Part shown: one piece after another, positions 14,501 through 22,996 of the stretch
How positions within the stretch are numbered: the stretch's first letter is position 1
How the letters are laid out: the number at the start of each line of letters is the position of its first letter
NCBI GenBank assembly: GCA_035340715.1
Contig: DAOQTX010000044.1
Coordinates: 1-23,407 of the forward strand
DNA length: 23,407 nucleotides
DNA from: DAOQTX01 sp035340715
GTDB taxonomy: Bacteria; Bacteroidota; Bacteroidia; AKYH767-A; OLB10
Direction: 5' to 3'
The notes under the pieces: model-generated
What the model saw: the letters and a program-made list of their open reading frames with translations, nothing else
What the model was told of the DNA's origin: nothing
Databases searched by the model: none
Translations under genes and position numbers: made by a program

Positions 14501-16134
14501 AAAGTATCCTAACTCTTCTCTGTTTATTATTTTATTCTTTGTCTTATGCACAACAAGATCGTTATGTTATTGAGTTGAGCGATAAAGGGAATAGCATTTA
14601 TTCATTAAACAATCCACAGGATTTCTTATCAACGCGTTCCATCAATCGAAGATTAACGCAAGGAATTGCAATCGATAGTAGCGACCTTCCTATATCACCT
14701 GTTTATATTAATGCCATTGCAAACACCGGTGCACAAATTCTCAATCAATCAAAATGGCTGAATACGGTTACTATCTTCACTACAAACCCTACTGTACTGA
14801 GTTCCATACAATCCTTGCCTTTTGTAAATAATGTTAAAAACGTAGGGCGCTTTTCCAGCAATAATCCTTACCCCTCTAAAAAATTATTTGAGAATATCTC
14901 CCCATTGAAGACGATACATCCATTTACCGCGTCTGTTCTGAATTATGGACCCAGTGAACGTCAAATAAAAATGATGAATGGAGATGCATTACACGATCTT
15001 GGATTTAGAGGAAATGGAATGTTGATTGCGGTTATTGATGCCGGTTTCTTTTTTAGTGATTCCATGATAGTGTTTGATTCATTAAGAGCAAATAATCAAA
15101 TTATTGCCACTTATGACTTTGTAGATAGAGAAACAAATGTATATAATGACCATATGCACGGATCGTATGTGCTAAGTACAATGGCTGGCTATTGGGAAGG
15201 AAACATTATTGGCACTGCTCCAAAAGCCTCCTACCTTTTGCTTCGTTCTGAAGATGTAAATAGTGAATTCATAATTGAAGAATACAATTGGGCTTCAGCA
15301 GCAGAGTTTGCCGATAGTGCCGGAGCTGATATTATTAATTCCTCTTTAGGATATACCGAATTCAACGATAGTACACAAAATCATGTTCATGCCGATCAAG
15401 ATGGGCTGACTACACCTGTATCTCGAGCAGCCGGCATGGCATCACTTAAAGGATTAGTTGTTTGCAACAGTGCAGGTAATGAAGGAAATAGTCCTTGGCA
15501 AAAAATTATGTGTCCTGCTGATGCAATAAATATTTTAGCTGTAGCAGCTGTTGACTCTGCAGGGGTTTATGCCAGTTTTAGTTCAAGAGGTCATTCTGCT
15601 GATGGTCGAATTAAACCTGATGTAGCCGCAATGGGATTACAAACGATTGTTGCATCTCCCTTTGCTCCTATTGTACATGGTGGAAACGGAACTTCATTCG
15701 CATCACCACTCATGGCCGGAATGGCGGCCTGTTTGTGGCAAGCTTACCCCAATAAAAGCAATTCTACCATTATGCAAGCCATTCGATCTTCGGCTTCGCA
15801 ATTTCCAAATCCCGATAGTTTGTTAGGCTATGGAATTCCCAATTTCAATCAAGCATTCAATGCGCTTGGAATTCCTGATGTTTCAGGATCAGGCAATGAT
15901 TGGCTTATCTATCCCATCCCCTTTCAAGAATCTATTAATGTGCATTCCTTAAGTAATGATCTTAGTGCTGAGATAACAATGTTTGATATGACCGGTCGAT
16001 TGATTTTTCAATCTCAATTTGCTTTTCATCAATCGGTGCTACAAATTCCAACGAGTCCATTCAGTAAGGGCACCTATATCATTCAATATAGAAGCGATTC
16101 AGTGCTACTGCGCAAGAAAATTATAAAACTTTAA
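14497..16134 (+). CDS. T9SS-secreted subtilisin-like (S8) serine protease
   Basis: The 545-residue protein has a signal peptide (residues 1-18), an N-terminal region of about 130 residues that may be a propeptide, and an S8 catalytic domain at about 165-455. The catalytic residues are D181 (IAVIDAG), H221 (HMHGSYV) and S400 (NGTSFASPLMAG), with N328 in NSAGNEG for the oxyanion hole, so the triad is complete. A type IX sorting domain at about 468-545 (IYPIPFQESINV, then FDMTGRLI, ending KKIIKL) directs it through the outer membrane to the surface or medium. Its ATG overlaps the lipoprotein stop by 4 bp. Substrate preference cannot be read from the sequence. Confidence 0.93.
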   Translation: MKSILTLLCLLFYSLSYAQQDRYVIELSDKGNSIYSLNNPQDFLSTRSINRRLTQGIAIDSSDLPISPVYINAIANTGAQILNQSKWLNTVTIFTTNPTVLSSIQSLPFVNNVKNVGRFSSNNPYPSKKLFENISPLKTIHPFTASVLNYGPSERQIKMMNGDALHDLGFRGNGMLIAVIDAGFFFSDSMIVFDSLRANNQIIATYDFVDRETNVYNDHMHGSYVLSTMAGYWEGNIIGTAPKASYLLLRSEDVNSEFIIEEYNWASAAEFADSAGADIINSSLGYTEFNDSTQNHVHADQDGLTTPVSRAAGMASLKGLVVCNSAGNEGNSPWQKIMCPADAINILAVAAVDSAGVYASFSSRGHSADGRIKPDVAAMGLQTIVASPFAPIVHGGNGTSFASPLMAGMAACLWQAYPNKSNSTIMQAIRSSASQFPNPDSLLGYGIPNFNQAFNALGIPDVSGSGNDWLIYPIPFQESINVHSLSNDLSAEITMFDMTGRLIFQSQFAFHQSVLQIPTSPFSKGTYIIQYRSDSVLLRKKIIKL

Positions 16135-16201
16135 AGGCATCCTATTGTTCTTCCCTTTTGGAAAATAATATGATTATTCCTTTAAAAAATATTATCTATC
16201 T

Positions 16202-16209
16202 TATTTTTG
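16202..16209 (+). promoter_or_regulatory. -7 element upstream of the outer-membrane receptor gene
   Basis: TATTTTTG matches TAnnTTTG and is followed by CACC. Placed 56 nt before the ATG at 16265, it would give a leader of about 50 nt. The 130-bp gap after the protease gene contains no visible terminator. No -33 TTG at normal spacing is found, so this is a moderate call. Confidence 0.45.
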
Positions 16210-16264
16210 CACCCTAAATATTAAATTACACAGTTACTTTATTAGCAAACAACCTACTTAATTT

Positions 16265-18712
16265 ATGACAACATCTACCATCAGATTTAAACTTCTTTTC
16301 TTATTTCTTTCATTTTTAATCAGCACTAGTACGTTTTCTCAAAGTGCTAACCTATCTGGAAAAATTATTGGTTCAAAGAATGAAGCATTGCCCGGTGCAG
16401 TTGCCGAACTCAGAAATGTAAAAGATTCTCTTCTAGCCAAAGCAGCGGTGACCGATTTAAACGGACTGTTTACCTTAGAAAATGTAAAAGCCGGTGAGTA
16501 TTTTTTAAAGACTAGTTTTCTTGGCTTTGAATCACAATTCTCAAAGAAAATTTCTTTTAATGCTTCAGCCGATTTGCGACTTGAAAATATACAAATGCAA
16601 GAAAGCGCTATAATGCTCAAAGCTGCTGAAATAAGTGCCTTTAGACCATTAGTAGAAGTAAAAGCAGATAAAACTGTTTTTAATGTAGAGACCAGTATTA
16701 ATTCAACCGGAAGCACTGCTTTTGAATTGCTACAAAAAGCACCGGGAGTTGTAGTTGACAATAACGACAATATAACCTTGAAAGGAAGAGGCGGTGTGAT
16801 GGTTCAAATTGATGGTCGACCTTCGCGATTGAGCGAAACCGAATTGGCTGATTATTTGAAAAATGTTCAAAGTACTGATGTAGAATCGATAGAATTGATT
16901 TCAAACCCAAGTTCAAAATATGATGCAGAAGGGACTGCCGGCATTATCAATATTAAAATGAAAAAAAATAAGAACTATGGAACAAACGGTTCGGTAACTT
17001 TAGGATATGCTTACGGCAAATATTCAAAATACAATACTGCCATTTCTTTAAACTCAAGAAGCAAACGCATTAACTTTTACAGCAACTATAGCAACAATTG
17101 GGGCGATCGTTACAATGAATTCAATTTATACCGTGAACAGAATCCTTATAAATTTACGCAATCGGCTATCTCCAAACGAAGCGGACTTAGTCACAATTTC
17201 AAAGCAGGGGCTGATTATAGTCTGAACAATAAAAACAGTTTAGGAATAATGGTCAATGGCAATTTGAGCGATAATCATGGTAAACAAAAAAATAGAAATT
17301 TTATAAGCGATTTTTCTACCGGAACCATAGACAGCATCCTCAAATCGGATCAAACATTTGAGTTTAATAGTACCAACATTAATGCTAATCTGAACCATCA
17401 ATTTAAAGACACATTAGGTCACGAATTGACTACCGATTTCGATTTTGGATTTTACGATGGAGAAAGAAATACCTATTTGCCAAGTGTATATGTTTTACCG
17501 GATGAAGTAACGGCACTATCGGCTACTTATAACCGCACCATTACTCCAACAGTAATTAAGATTGTAACTTTAAAGAGCGACTACTCGCAAAAATTTATGA
17601 AAGGCAAATTAAGTGCCGGCTATAAAGCCTCATTAGTAAATACCGATAATGAGTTTAACTTTTTCAATATTGAAGATAACAATGAACTAATAGATACCAG
17701 CCGTTCCAATCATTTTGTGTACGAAGAAAATGTGTACGCTTTGTATTTAAATTATCAGAAAAGCATTGGAAAGAAAATCGATTTTCAGGTTGGTGTGCGG
17801 ATGGAACATACTGCAAGTACAGGTACTTTAGAATACCTCGACAACTTACCCGACTCCGTAGTAGATCGTGATTATACCGACTTCTTCCCAAGCGCTGGAA
17901 TTACGTACAACATCAATAAAGACCATAGCACCGCATTGGTATATTCAAGTCGTATCGACCGACCCAACTATCAAGAGTTAAACCCATTCGAGTGGAAGTT
18001 AGACGAACTCAGTTTTCGCAGAGGTAATCCATTCCTCAACCCCCAATACAGTGATAAGATTGAAATTTCTCATACCTATAAGTATACTACTACTCTGAGT
18101 ATTGGATATAGCCACACTACTGATTTCTTTGCTCAAATAGCAGACACATTCCCAGGAGGAAAAAGTGTTTTGATTCCAAGGAATCTGGCTACAGAAGATG
18201 TGATTAATTTTAACATCAGCAGTTCTAAACAACCCGTTAAGTGGTACAGTTTTTATATCAATGCCGGAGTGTACAATCAAAGTTATGATGCCGATTTTGG
18301 TGACGGAAAAACAATTAACACTTCCTTTACGGTCTTCAATACCTATATGCAAAATACCTTTAAACTTCCCAAAGGATTTACACTGGAAATTTCGGGATGG
18401 TATAATAGCGGAGGTGTTTGGGGAGGATCGTATAAAGCTGAAGCTACCGGATCACTTGATCTCGGATTACAAAAAAGATTGTTGAAAGACCAAGCTACGC
18501 TTAAACTTTCTATGACCGATGTGTTTGAAACAGCTCCTTGGCGCAGTACCAATACCTATGCCGGTATCGTAGCGCGTGCAAATGGTAATTGGGAAAGCCG
18601 ACAGTTTCGCGCTTCGTTTAGTTATCGTTTTGGAAATAATCAAATGCGCGGCATTCGTCAAAGAAGCAGTGGCAGCGATAGCGAGTTAAAACGAATTTCA
18701 GGCGACAACTAA
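16265..18712 (+). CDS. Outer-membrane beta-barrel receptor-like protein with carboxypeptidase-like domain
   Basis: The 815-residue protein has a signal peptide (to about residue 26), a CarboxypepD_reg-like Ig domain at about 27-115 (LSGKIIGSKNEALPGA, then FLGFESQ), and a plug-like domain at about 130-235. The plug holds LLQKAPGVVVDNNDNITLKG and SSKYDAEGTAGIINIKMKK. The rest is a beta barrel rich in alternating aromatic strands, ending SFSYRFGNNQMRG and a basic, polar tail. This is the outer membrane beta-barrel (OMP_b-brl_3) branch of TonB-dependent receptor-like proteins, distinct from SusC, and no SusD gene is adjacent. No TonB box is obvious. The ligand is unknown. It has its own -7 element and a strong terminator, so it looks monocistronic. 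Confidence 0.88.
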   Translation: MTTSTIRFKLLFLFLSFLISTSTFSQSANLSGKIIGSKNEALPGAVAELRNVKDSLLAKAAVTDLNGLFTLENVKAGEYFLKTSFLGFESQFSKKISFNASADLRLENIQMQESAIMLKAAEISAFRPLVEVKADKTVFNVETSINSTGSTAFELLQKAPGVVVDNNDNITLKGRGGVMVQIDGRPSRLSETELADYLKNVQSTDVESIELISNPSSKYDAEGTAGIINIKMKKNKNYGTNGSVTLGYAYGKYSKYNTAISLNSRSKRINFYSNYSNNWGDRYNEFNLYREQNPYKFTQSAISKRSGLSHNFKAGADYSLNNKNSLGIMVNGNLSDNHGKQKNRNFISDFSTGTIDSILKSDQTFEFNSTNINANLNHQFKDTLGHELTTDFDFGFYDGERNTYLPSVYVLPDEVTALSATYNRTITPTVIKIVTLKSDYSQKFMKGKLSAGYKASLVNTDNEFNFFNIEDNNELIDTSRSNHFVYEENVYALYLNYQKSIGKKIDFQVGVRMEHTASTGTLEYLDNLPDSVVDRDYTDFFPSAGITYNINKDHSTALVYSSRIDRPNYQELNPFEWKLDELSFRRGNPFLNPQYSDKIEISHTYKYTTTLSIGYSHTTDFFAQIADTFPGGKSVLIPRNLATEDVINFNISSSKQPVKWYSFYINAGVYNQSYDADFGDGKTINTSFTVFNTYMQNTFKLPKGFTLEISGWYNSGGVWGGSYKAEATGSLDLGLQKRLLKDQATLKLSMTDVFETAPWRSTNTYAGIVARANGNWESRQFRASFSYRFGNNQMRGIRQRSSGSDSELKRISGDN

Positions 18713-18732
18713 TAATAGACCTTAGTTTTATT

Positions 18733-18765
18733 AACGGCTCCTGAGAAGGAGCCGTTTTCTTTTTA
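18733..18765 (+). terminator. Intrinsic terminator after the receptor gene
   Basis: A perfect 10-bp stem (AACGGCTCCT paired with AGGAGCCGTT) closes a GAGA tetraloop at 18743-18746 and is followed by TTCTTTTTAT. It lies 21 nt after the receptor stop. The A-rich left flank is too short for good use from the other strand. Confidence 0.92.
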
Positions 18766-18779
18766 TAAAATTCATTTTC

Positions 18780-18807
18780 TTGTATGAATATTTTTCAATT
18801 ACATTTG
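18780..18807 (+). promoter_or_regulatory. Promoter of the T9SS propeller gene (-33 and -7)
   Basis: TTG at 18780-18782 and TACATTTG at 18800-18807 are separated by 17 bp, a proper Bacteroidota -33/-7 pair. With a start about 5 nt after the -7 G, the leader to the ATG at 18827 would be about 15 nt. Confidence 0.65.
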
Positions 18808-18826
18808 GATTATAATTCAACAAACC

Positions 18827-20476
18827 ATGAAAAAAATTATTTCTCTACTCTCTCTATTAATTGTATTGACTTATAATAGCAACGCACAATTTAATTACGA
18901 TAGCACACAACCATTCTATGTTTGCAACGCAAGTGGTGCGCAGTACAATGTCCGATTGCTAAGCCCTTATTCTGGTGCTAACAGTTTAGTTTTTTGGATG
19001 GATGAAAGAAACGGACCTGGATCAACAGAAATATATGCGCAACTTCTAGATGCAAGTGGAAATCCATTGTGGGGAACCAACGGCAAACCCATTGTAAGTG
19101 GAATCAATAAGGATATTTTTGAATACAATGTAGTTTTATGGCAATTTGGCTTTCTAGTTTCATGGGCGCAAGGACCGGCTGGATTGGCGGCCGATTCATT
19201 GATGTGTCAGTTTTATAATTTAAGTGGAAATCCTTTTTGGACCAGCCCGGTTGTCATAGCAGAATCTGCATCTTCCGGAATTGTATATTTCAGTAATTCA
19301 AATGGAGCTAAAATTCATTTGATCGAAAGTGCTTCTGATTTATGGGTAACCTGGCAAGCAGTTTATCCTGGAGGTAGCTCAGGAATGCGGTTCAATAAAA
19401 TGGATCAAACCGGTAGTTTAACTTGGCCTGTAAATGGTCAGCCGGCTGTACCCAATGGATACGCTCCTTACGAAACTTGTTCTGATAGTGCCGGAGGATT
19501 TTATATGATGTATACTACAGGTGGCATAAACGCTGACATATATTTACAACATTACGATCCAAGCGGTGGTGGTTTGTTTTCTAATCCGGTAAACATGACA
19601 ACAGGTTTTGCCGGTAGAGGCTACAAATGGTCTATGATTGCGGATGGGGCTTCCAACTTTTATTTTGTATGGGATAGTGGCACCGGTGATGTTTATATCA
19701 CTAAATATAACACGGATGGTACTCCGGCATGGAATCCTGCAGCAAAAACAATTTGTTCGGCTTCTCTAAATCAAATCAATGCGAATGCTATTTATTATAA
19801 TGGAAATATATATAGTACTTGGGCCGATCAAAGACCTCCGGCCAATAATTACTTTATCTACATTCAAAAAACGGATACTGCTGGCAATATGATTTGGACG
19901 AATGATGGAGAAATTTCTTCCAACTTGCCGAGTATTATTCCACATCCAAAAGTAGGTTTGCTCTCTGGCGGTAATATATTAAATGTGCACCGTACTGCTT
20001 TTGATGGATTCAGAGCTCAGCGTTTTCAACCCAATGCAAATACATCTTGGGCCATGAATGGAGTTCCGGTATATAATGGAGTAAACACAAGTGGTCCTTT
20101 TGATAATGATTTTCAAATGCACAATACGGCTAATGACAACATGGTTATTGCCTGGAGTAGCTCATCCGATATATACGCAGCTAAATTGTTGAGCAATGGC
20201 ATTCTTGCCGATGTGAAGGAATTAAATAATGAAGCATTGTTAAATGTTTATCCCAACCCGGTTCAAAATACTCTATGGATTAATAATAATTTTGAAAACA
20301 ACTCGATGAATCTTCAAATATTTGATATAAGCGGCAGATTAATCATCGAGCAATATGTAGGCGGAACACAATTACAGCAAAGCGGTATTGATGTTTCAAT
20401 ATTACATTCAGGTACATATTCCATCACATTAAACAATGAAGAAAATCAATATCACTCCTTGTTTATTAAGCAGTGA
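18827..20476 (+). CDS. T9SS-secreted beta-propeller-like repeat protein
   Basis: The 549-residue protein has a signal peptide (residues 1-20). Between about 25 and 460 there is an irregular repeat of the form D-x-x-G-N-P-x-W followed by N-G-x-P. Copies are at about residues 77-89 (GNPLW, NGKPI), 133-138 (GNPFW), 196-206 (GSLTW, NGQPA), 297-302 (GTPAW), 352-362 (GNMIW) and 405-414 (TSWAMNGVP), spaced by about 50-100 residues and alternating with strands such as SLVFWMDER. This suggests a propeller of about six blades. A type A sorting domain begins at LLNVYPNPVQ (about 471) and ends the protein. No catalytic motif is visible. Its stop overlaps the GTG start of the uracil-DNA glycosylase gene. 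The role is unknown, possibly surface binding. Confidence 0.85.
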   Translation: MKKIISLLSLLIVLTYNSNAQFNYDSTQPFYVCNASGAQYNVRLLSPYSGANSLVFWMDERNGPGSTEIYAQLLDASGNPLWGTNGKPIVSGINKDIFEYNVVLWQFGFLVSWAQGPAGLAADSLMCQFYNLSGNPFWTSPVVIAESASSGIVYFSNSNGAKIHLIESASDLWVTWQAVYPGGSSGMRFNKMDQTGSLTWPVNGQPAVPNGYAPYETCSDSAGGFYMMYTTGGINADIYLQHYDPSGGGLFSNPVNMTTGFAGRGYKWSMIADGASNFYFVWDSGTGDVYITKYNTDGTPAWNPAAKTICSASLNQINANAIYYNGNIYSTWADQRPPANNYFIYIQKTDTAGNMIWTNDGEISSNLPSIIPHPKVGLLSGGNILNVHRTAFDGFRAQRFQPNANTSWAMNGVPVYNGVNTSGPFDNDFQMHNTANDNMVIAWSSSSDIYAAKLLSNGILADVKELNNEALLNVYPNPVQNTLWINNNFENNSMNLQIFDISGRLIIEQYVGGTQLQQSGIDVSILHSGTYSITLNNEENQYHSLFIKQ

Positions 20477-21084
20477 GTTTTAAAAAGACCAAAACATATA
20501 GATCTGATTTTGATGAACTGAAAAAGAGCATAAGTGAATGCACGCATTGCCGTCAGCATTTACCTTATCCACCTCGGCCCATTGTACAATTACATCCCAA
20601 TGCAAAAATTTTAGTCATTGGACAAGCACCCGGTCAAAAAGCACATGATTCTGCTATACCCTGGAACGATGCAAGCGGGAATAATTTGCGTAAATGGATG
20701 GGTATAGAAAAAGAAATTTTTTACGATAAAAATAAGATTGCACTCATGCCTATGGGTTTTTGTTATCCGGGCAAAAATAAGAGTGGCGACCTTCCACCCC
20801 GCCCTGAATGTGCTGAATTGTGGCATCAAAAGATACTTCAACAATTATCATCGGTAAAATTAACCTTACTCATTGGTATGTATGCTCAAAAGCACTATTT
20901 AGGTCAGAACGCTTATAATACGTTGACTGAAAATGTGCATCATTTTAACGATTTTCTACCAAAATACTTCCCTTTAGTACATCCATCGCCAAGAAATGGA
21001 ATTTGGCTCAGCAAAAACACATGGTTCGAAAAAACGGCTATTCCTGTTTTACAAAAGATAATCAGAACATTAATAGAATCATAA
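20473..21084 (+). CDS. Uracil-DNA glycosylase family protein, Fe-S type
   Basis: The 203-residue protein has motif A as VIGQAPGQKAHDS (about 48-60), which holds the water-activating/uracil-binding loop region, and motif B as HPSPRN (170-175). Four cysteines, C23-x2-C26 and C97-x15-C113, are placed like the 4Fe-4S ligands of family 4/5 glycosylases. It would excise uracil from DNA in base excision repair. The start is GTG at 20473, overlapping the upstream TGA (GTGA). It is not the canonical Ung. The glycosylase superfamily is clear; subfamily and substrate range are less so, since motif A departs from the GEAPG of standard family 4. Its coupling to a secreted protein gene seems to be chance packing. 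Confidence 0.85.
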   Translation: MSFKKTKTYRSDFDELKKSISECTHCRQHLPYPPRPIVQLHPNAKILVIGQAPGQKAHDSAIPWNDASGNNLRKWMGIEKEIFYDKNKIALMPMGFCYPGKNKSGDLPPRPECAELWHQKILQQLSSVKLTLLIGMYAQKHYLGQNAYNTLTENVHHFNDFLPKYFPLVHPSPRNGIWLSKNTWFEKTAIPVLQKIIRTLIES

Positions 21085-21179
21085 AAAAGAACTAATTTTA
21101 ATGTTAGTTCTAGTCGAGGTACATGAATAGACTATTCGTTTTGAAAGAATCTATAATTTGATTTACACCTAATAAAAGC

Positions 21180-21578
21180 ATGCGCATTAGATACAGTCGA
21201 ACTATTATACCAATGCCGGGAGAAATCATTGATTTGTATAAAAATTCTGGACTAAAGCGACCGGTGGAAAATGCCGCTCGAATAAAGAAGATGTACGATC
21301 ATTCAAATGTAGTAATCACCGCTTGGGATGAAAACCAATTGGTTGGTGTTGCGAGGAGTTTAAGTGACTTTAGTTACTGTTGTTATTTGAGCGACTTGGC
21401 TGTACGGAAAGAATATCAAAAAAGCGGCATAGGAATTGAGTTAATAAAAAGAACTCAAGAAGCAATATCACCACAAGCGATGTTACTCTTGCTATCTGCA
21501 CCCGGAGCTATGGACTACTACCCTAAAGTTGGATTTGAAAAAGTAACGAACGGTTTTATTATAAAACGTTTGACTTGA
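21180..21578 (+). CDS. GNAT family N-acetyltransferase
   Basis: The 132-residue protein shows the GNAT core. LVGVARSLSD is strand 4, YLSDLAVRKEYQKSGIGIELI is motif A, with the acetyl-CoA loop Q80-K-S-G-I-G85, and MDYYPKVGFEKV is the usual C-terminal end. It transfers acetyl from acetyl-CoA to an amine; whether the target is a small molecule or a protein is not visible. The start ATG at 21180 gives a family-typical N-terminus. It stands alone with 95 nt upstream and 34 nt to the next gene; I see no firm promoter match. Confidence 0.88.
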   Translation: MRIRYSRTIIPMPGEIIDLYKNSGLKRPVENAARIKKMYDHSNVVITAWDENQLVGVARSLSDFSYCCYLSDLAVRKEYQKSGIGIELIKRTQEAISPQAMLLLLSAPGAMDYYPKVGFEKVTNGFIIKRLT

Positions 21579-21612
21579 TTTTATATATATGTAAACCTAA
21601 AACCAAAACGTC

Positions 21613-22995
21613 ATGAAGAAAATTTTATTTTTCATTTGTCTCCTTTGGAGTATTGCATCATCGGCACAAATTGGAAACCAAATTTGGTATTTCGGACAAG
21701 GTGCTGGAATAGATTTCAGTAGTTCAACTCCTACACCACTTTCGAATGGAGTTCTCAATTCATTAGATTGTTCATCCGCGTTAACAGATGATAATGGACA
21801 ACTAATCATGTACACTAATGGTCAAATGGTTTACAATAAAAATCATGCATTGATGCTAAATGGATCTGGATTAAATGGCAGTAATAATGGAGGTCAAGCT
21901 GCTCTGATCGTTCCCCAACCCTTCTCTAATTTATGTTACATCTTTAGTGTAGACCAATTTGCGGGATCTCAGGGGTTTAATTATCATATTGTTGACCTAA
22001 CATTGGACAATGGAAACGGAGAAGTCATTTCTAAAAATAATCTCTTGTTCAGTCCATCGACTGAAAGAATAGATGCAATTTATAATTCACAAGATTCAAG
22101 TTTCTGGATCATTACACACTCATGGAATACCAATGATTATTTGTGTTATAAGTTAACACCTGCTGGGTTAAATATTATTCCTGTGGTTAGTAGCATTGGC
22201 TCCATTCATCAAGGAGGTCTTACAGGGGTGTATAACAGTATGGGTCAATTAACTTTTTCTAAAGATGGATCAAAAGTTGCCTGTGGGATTTATTCATTAG
22301 GTCAAGTGGAGATATTTGATTTCGATATGCAAACCGGTTTGCTTTCAAATCCAATTGCAATCAATAATATTCCAAACACATGGGGAGTTGCTTTTTCTAA
22401 AGAAGCAACAAAGCTTTATTTAACTAGTTGGTTCAGCAAAAATATATATCAAGTTGACCTAAGTTCCGGAAATCAATTCATAATGCAATCAACATTAACT
22501 AATATTGGTACAGTTGATGGCCCTGGGTTTAGTGGTTATTATAGCGGATATTTGCAATTAGCACCCAATGATATTATTTACATAGCATCATTTGGCGACA
22601 CTTACCTTGGTCAAATAACTTATCCAGAAGATCTTGGGGTTGCATGTGGCTTAGTTGACAATGGTTTTTACTTGGGTGGCTCTACGTGCAATGCAGGATT
22701 GTGCAGAACGGTTAATATGCCCGAAAAAGTTTTACTTTCTATAAACACAATAGATCATAAAAGTCCCTTTATTATTTCAACAATAAGCAACGGACAATTT
22801 GAAATTGAAATTAGAAATAATGATAAATATTCCTCTTGCAAGCTTTTCGATATATCAGGAAGATTATTGAAAACAGTTTATTCGGAGAATAATATCTTTA
22901 AATTAGAATGTGAAGTAAGTGGAGTATATATGATAATTGCAAATTCAGAAAATGGAAGACAATTAGCTGATAAAATATTTTTTGGCAATGAATAA
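21613..22995 (+). CDS. T9SS-secreted propeller-like surface protein
   Basis: The 460-residue protein has a signal peptide (residues 1-18). It then has the start GNQIWYFGQGAGIDFSS and LTDDNGQLIMYTNG, followed by AALIVPQP and YIFSVDQ. This opening is one I associate with large Bacteroidota surface proteins that carry an N-terminal propeller and PKD repeats with gliding-type C-termini. Here the PKD repeats are absent and the propeller-like part (about 20-360) leads directly to a type A sorting domain (about 385-460) with KLFDISGRLLK. No catalytic residues are recognised. It converges with the minus-strand gene at the right edge, with one base between the stops. Confidence 0.83.
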   Translation: MKKILFFICLLWSIASSAQIGNQIWYFGQGAGIDFSSSTPTPLSNGVLNSLDCSSALTDDNGQLIMYTNGQMVYNKNHALMLNGSGLNGSNNGGQAALIVPQPFSNLCYIFSVDQFAGSQGFNYHIVDLTLDNGNGEVISKNNLLFSPSTERIDAIYNSQDSSFWIITHSWNTNDYLCYKLTPAGLNIIPVVSSIGSIHQGGLTGVYNSMGQLTFSKDGSKVACGIYSLGQVEIFDFDMQTGLLSNPIAINNIPNTWGVAFSKEATKLYLTSWFSKNIYQVDLSSGNQFIMQSTLTNIGTVDGPGFSGYYSGYLQLAPNDIIYIASFGDTYLGQITYPEDLGVACGLVDNGFYLGGSTCNAGLCRTVNMPEKVLLSINTIDHKSPFIISTISNGQFEIEIRNNDKYSSCKLFDISGRLLKTVYSENNIFKLECEVSGVYMIIANSENGRQLADKIFFGNE

Positions 22996-22996
22996 T

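Noticed and set aside
16339..16770. 143-codon open frame antisense to the outer-membrane receptor gene
   Set aside because: It lies wholly within a well-supported gene, shows no domain or start signal, and is an expected by-product of AT-rich codon usage.
21088..21111. Perfect 8-bp inverted repeat AGAACTAA / TTAGTTCT with an 8-nt loop after the glycosylase gene
   Set aside because: There is no T-run after it on the plus strand. The T-run is on the minus side, where no gene ends, so a terminator call for the glycosylase transcript is weak.
21152..21160. TATAATTTG upstream of the GNAT gene as promoter
   Set aside because: The TA is one base out of register with TTTG, and the nearest TTG (21141-21143) is only 8 nt away.
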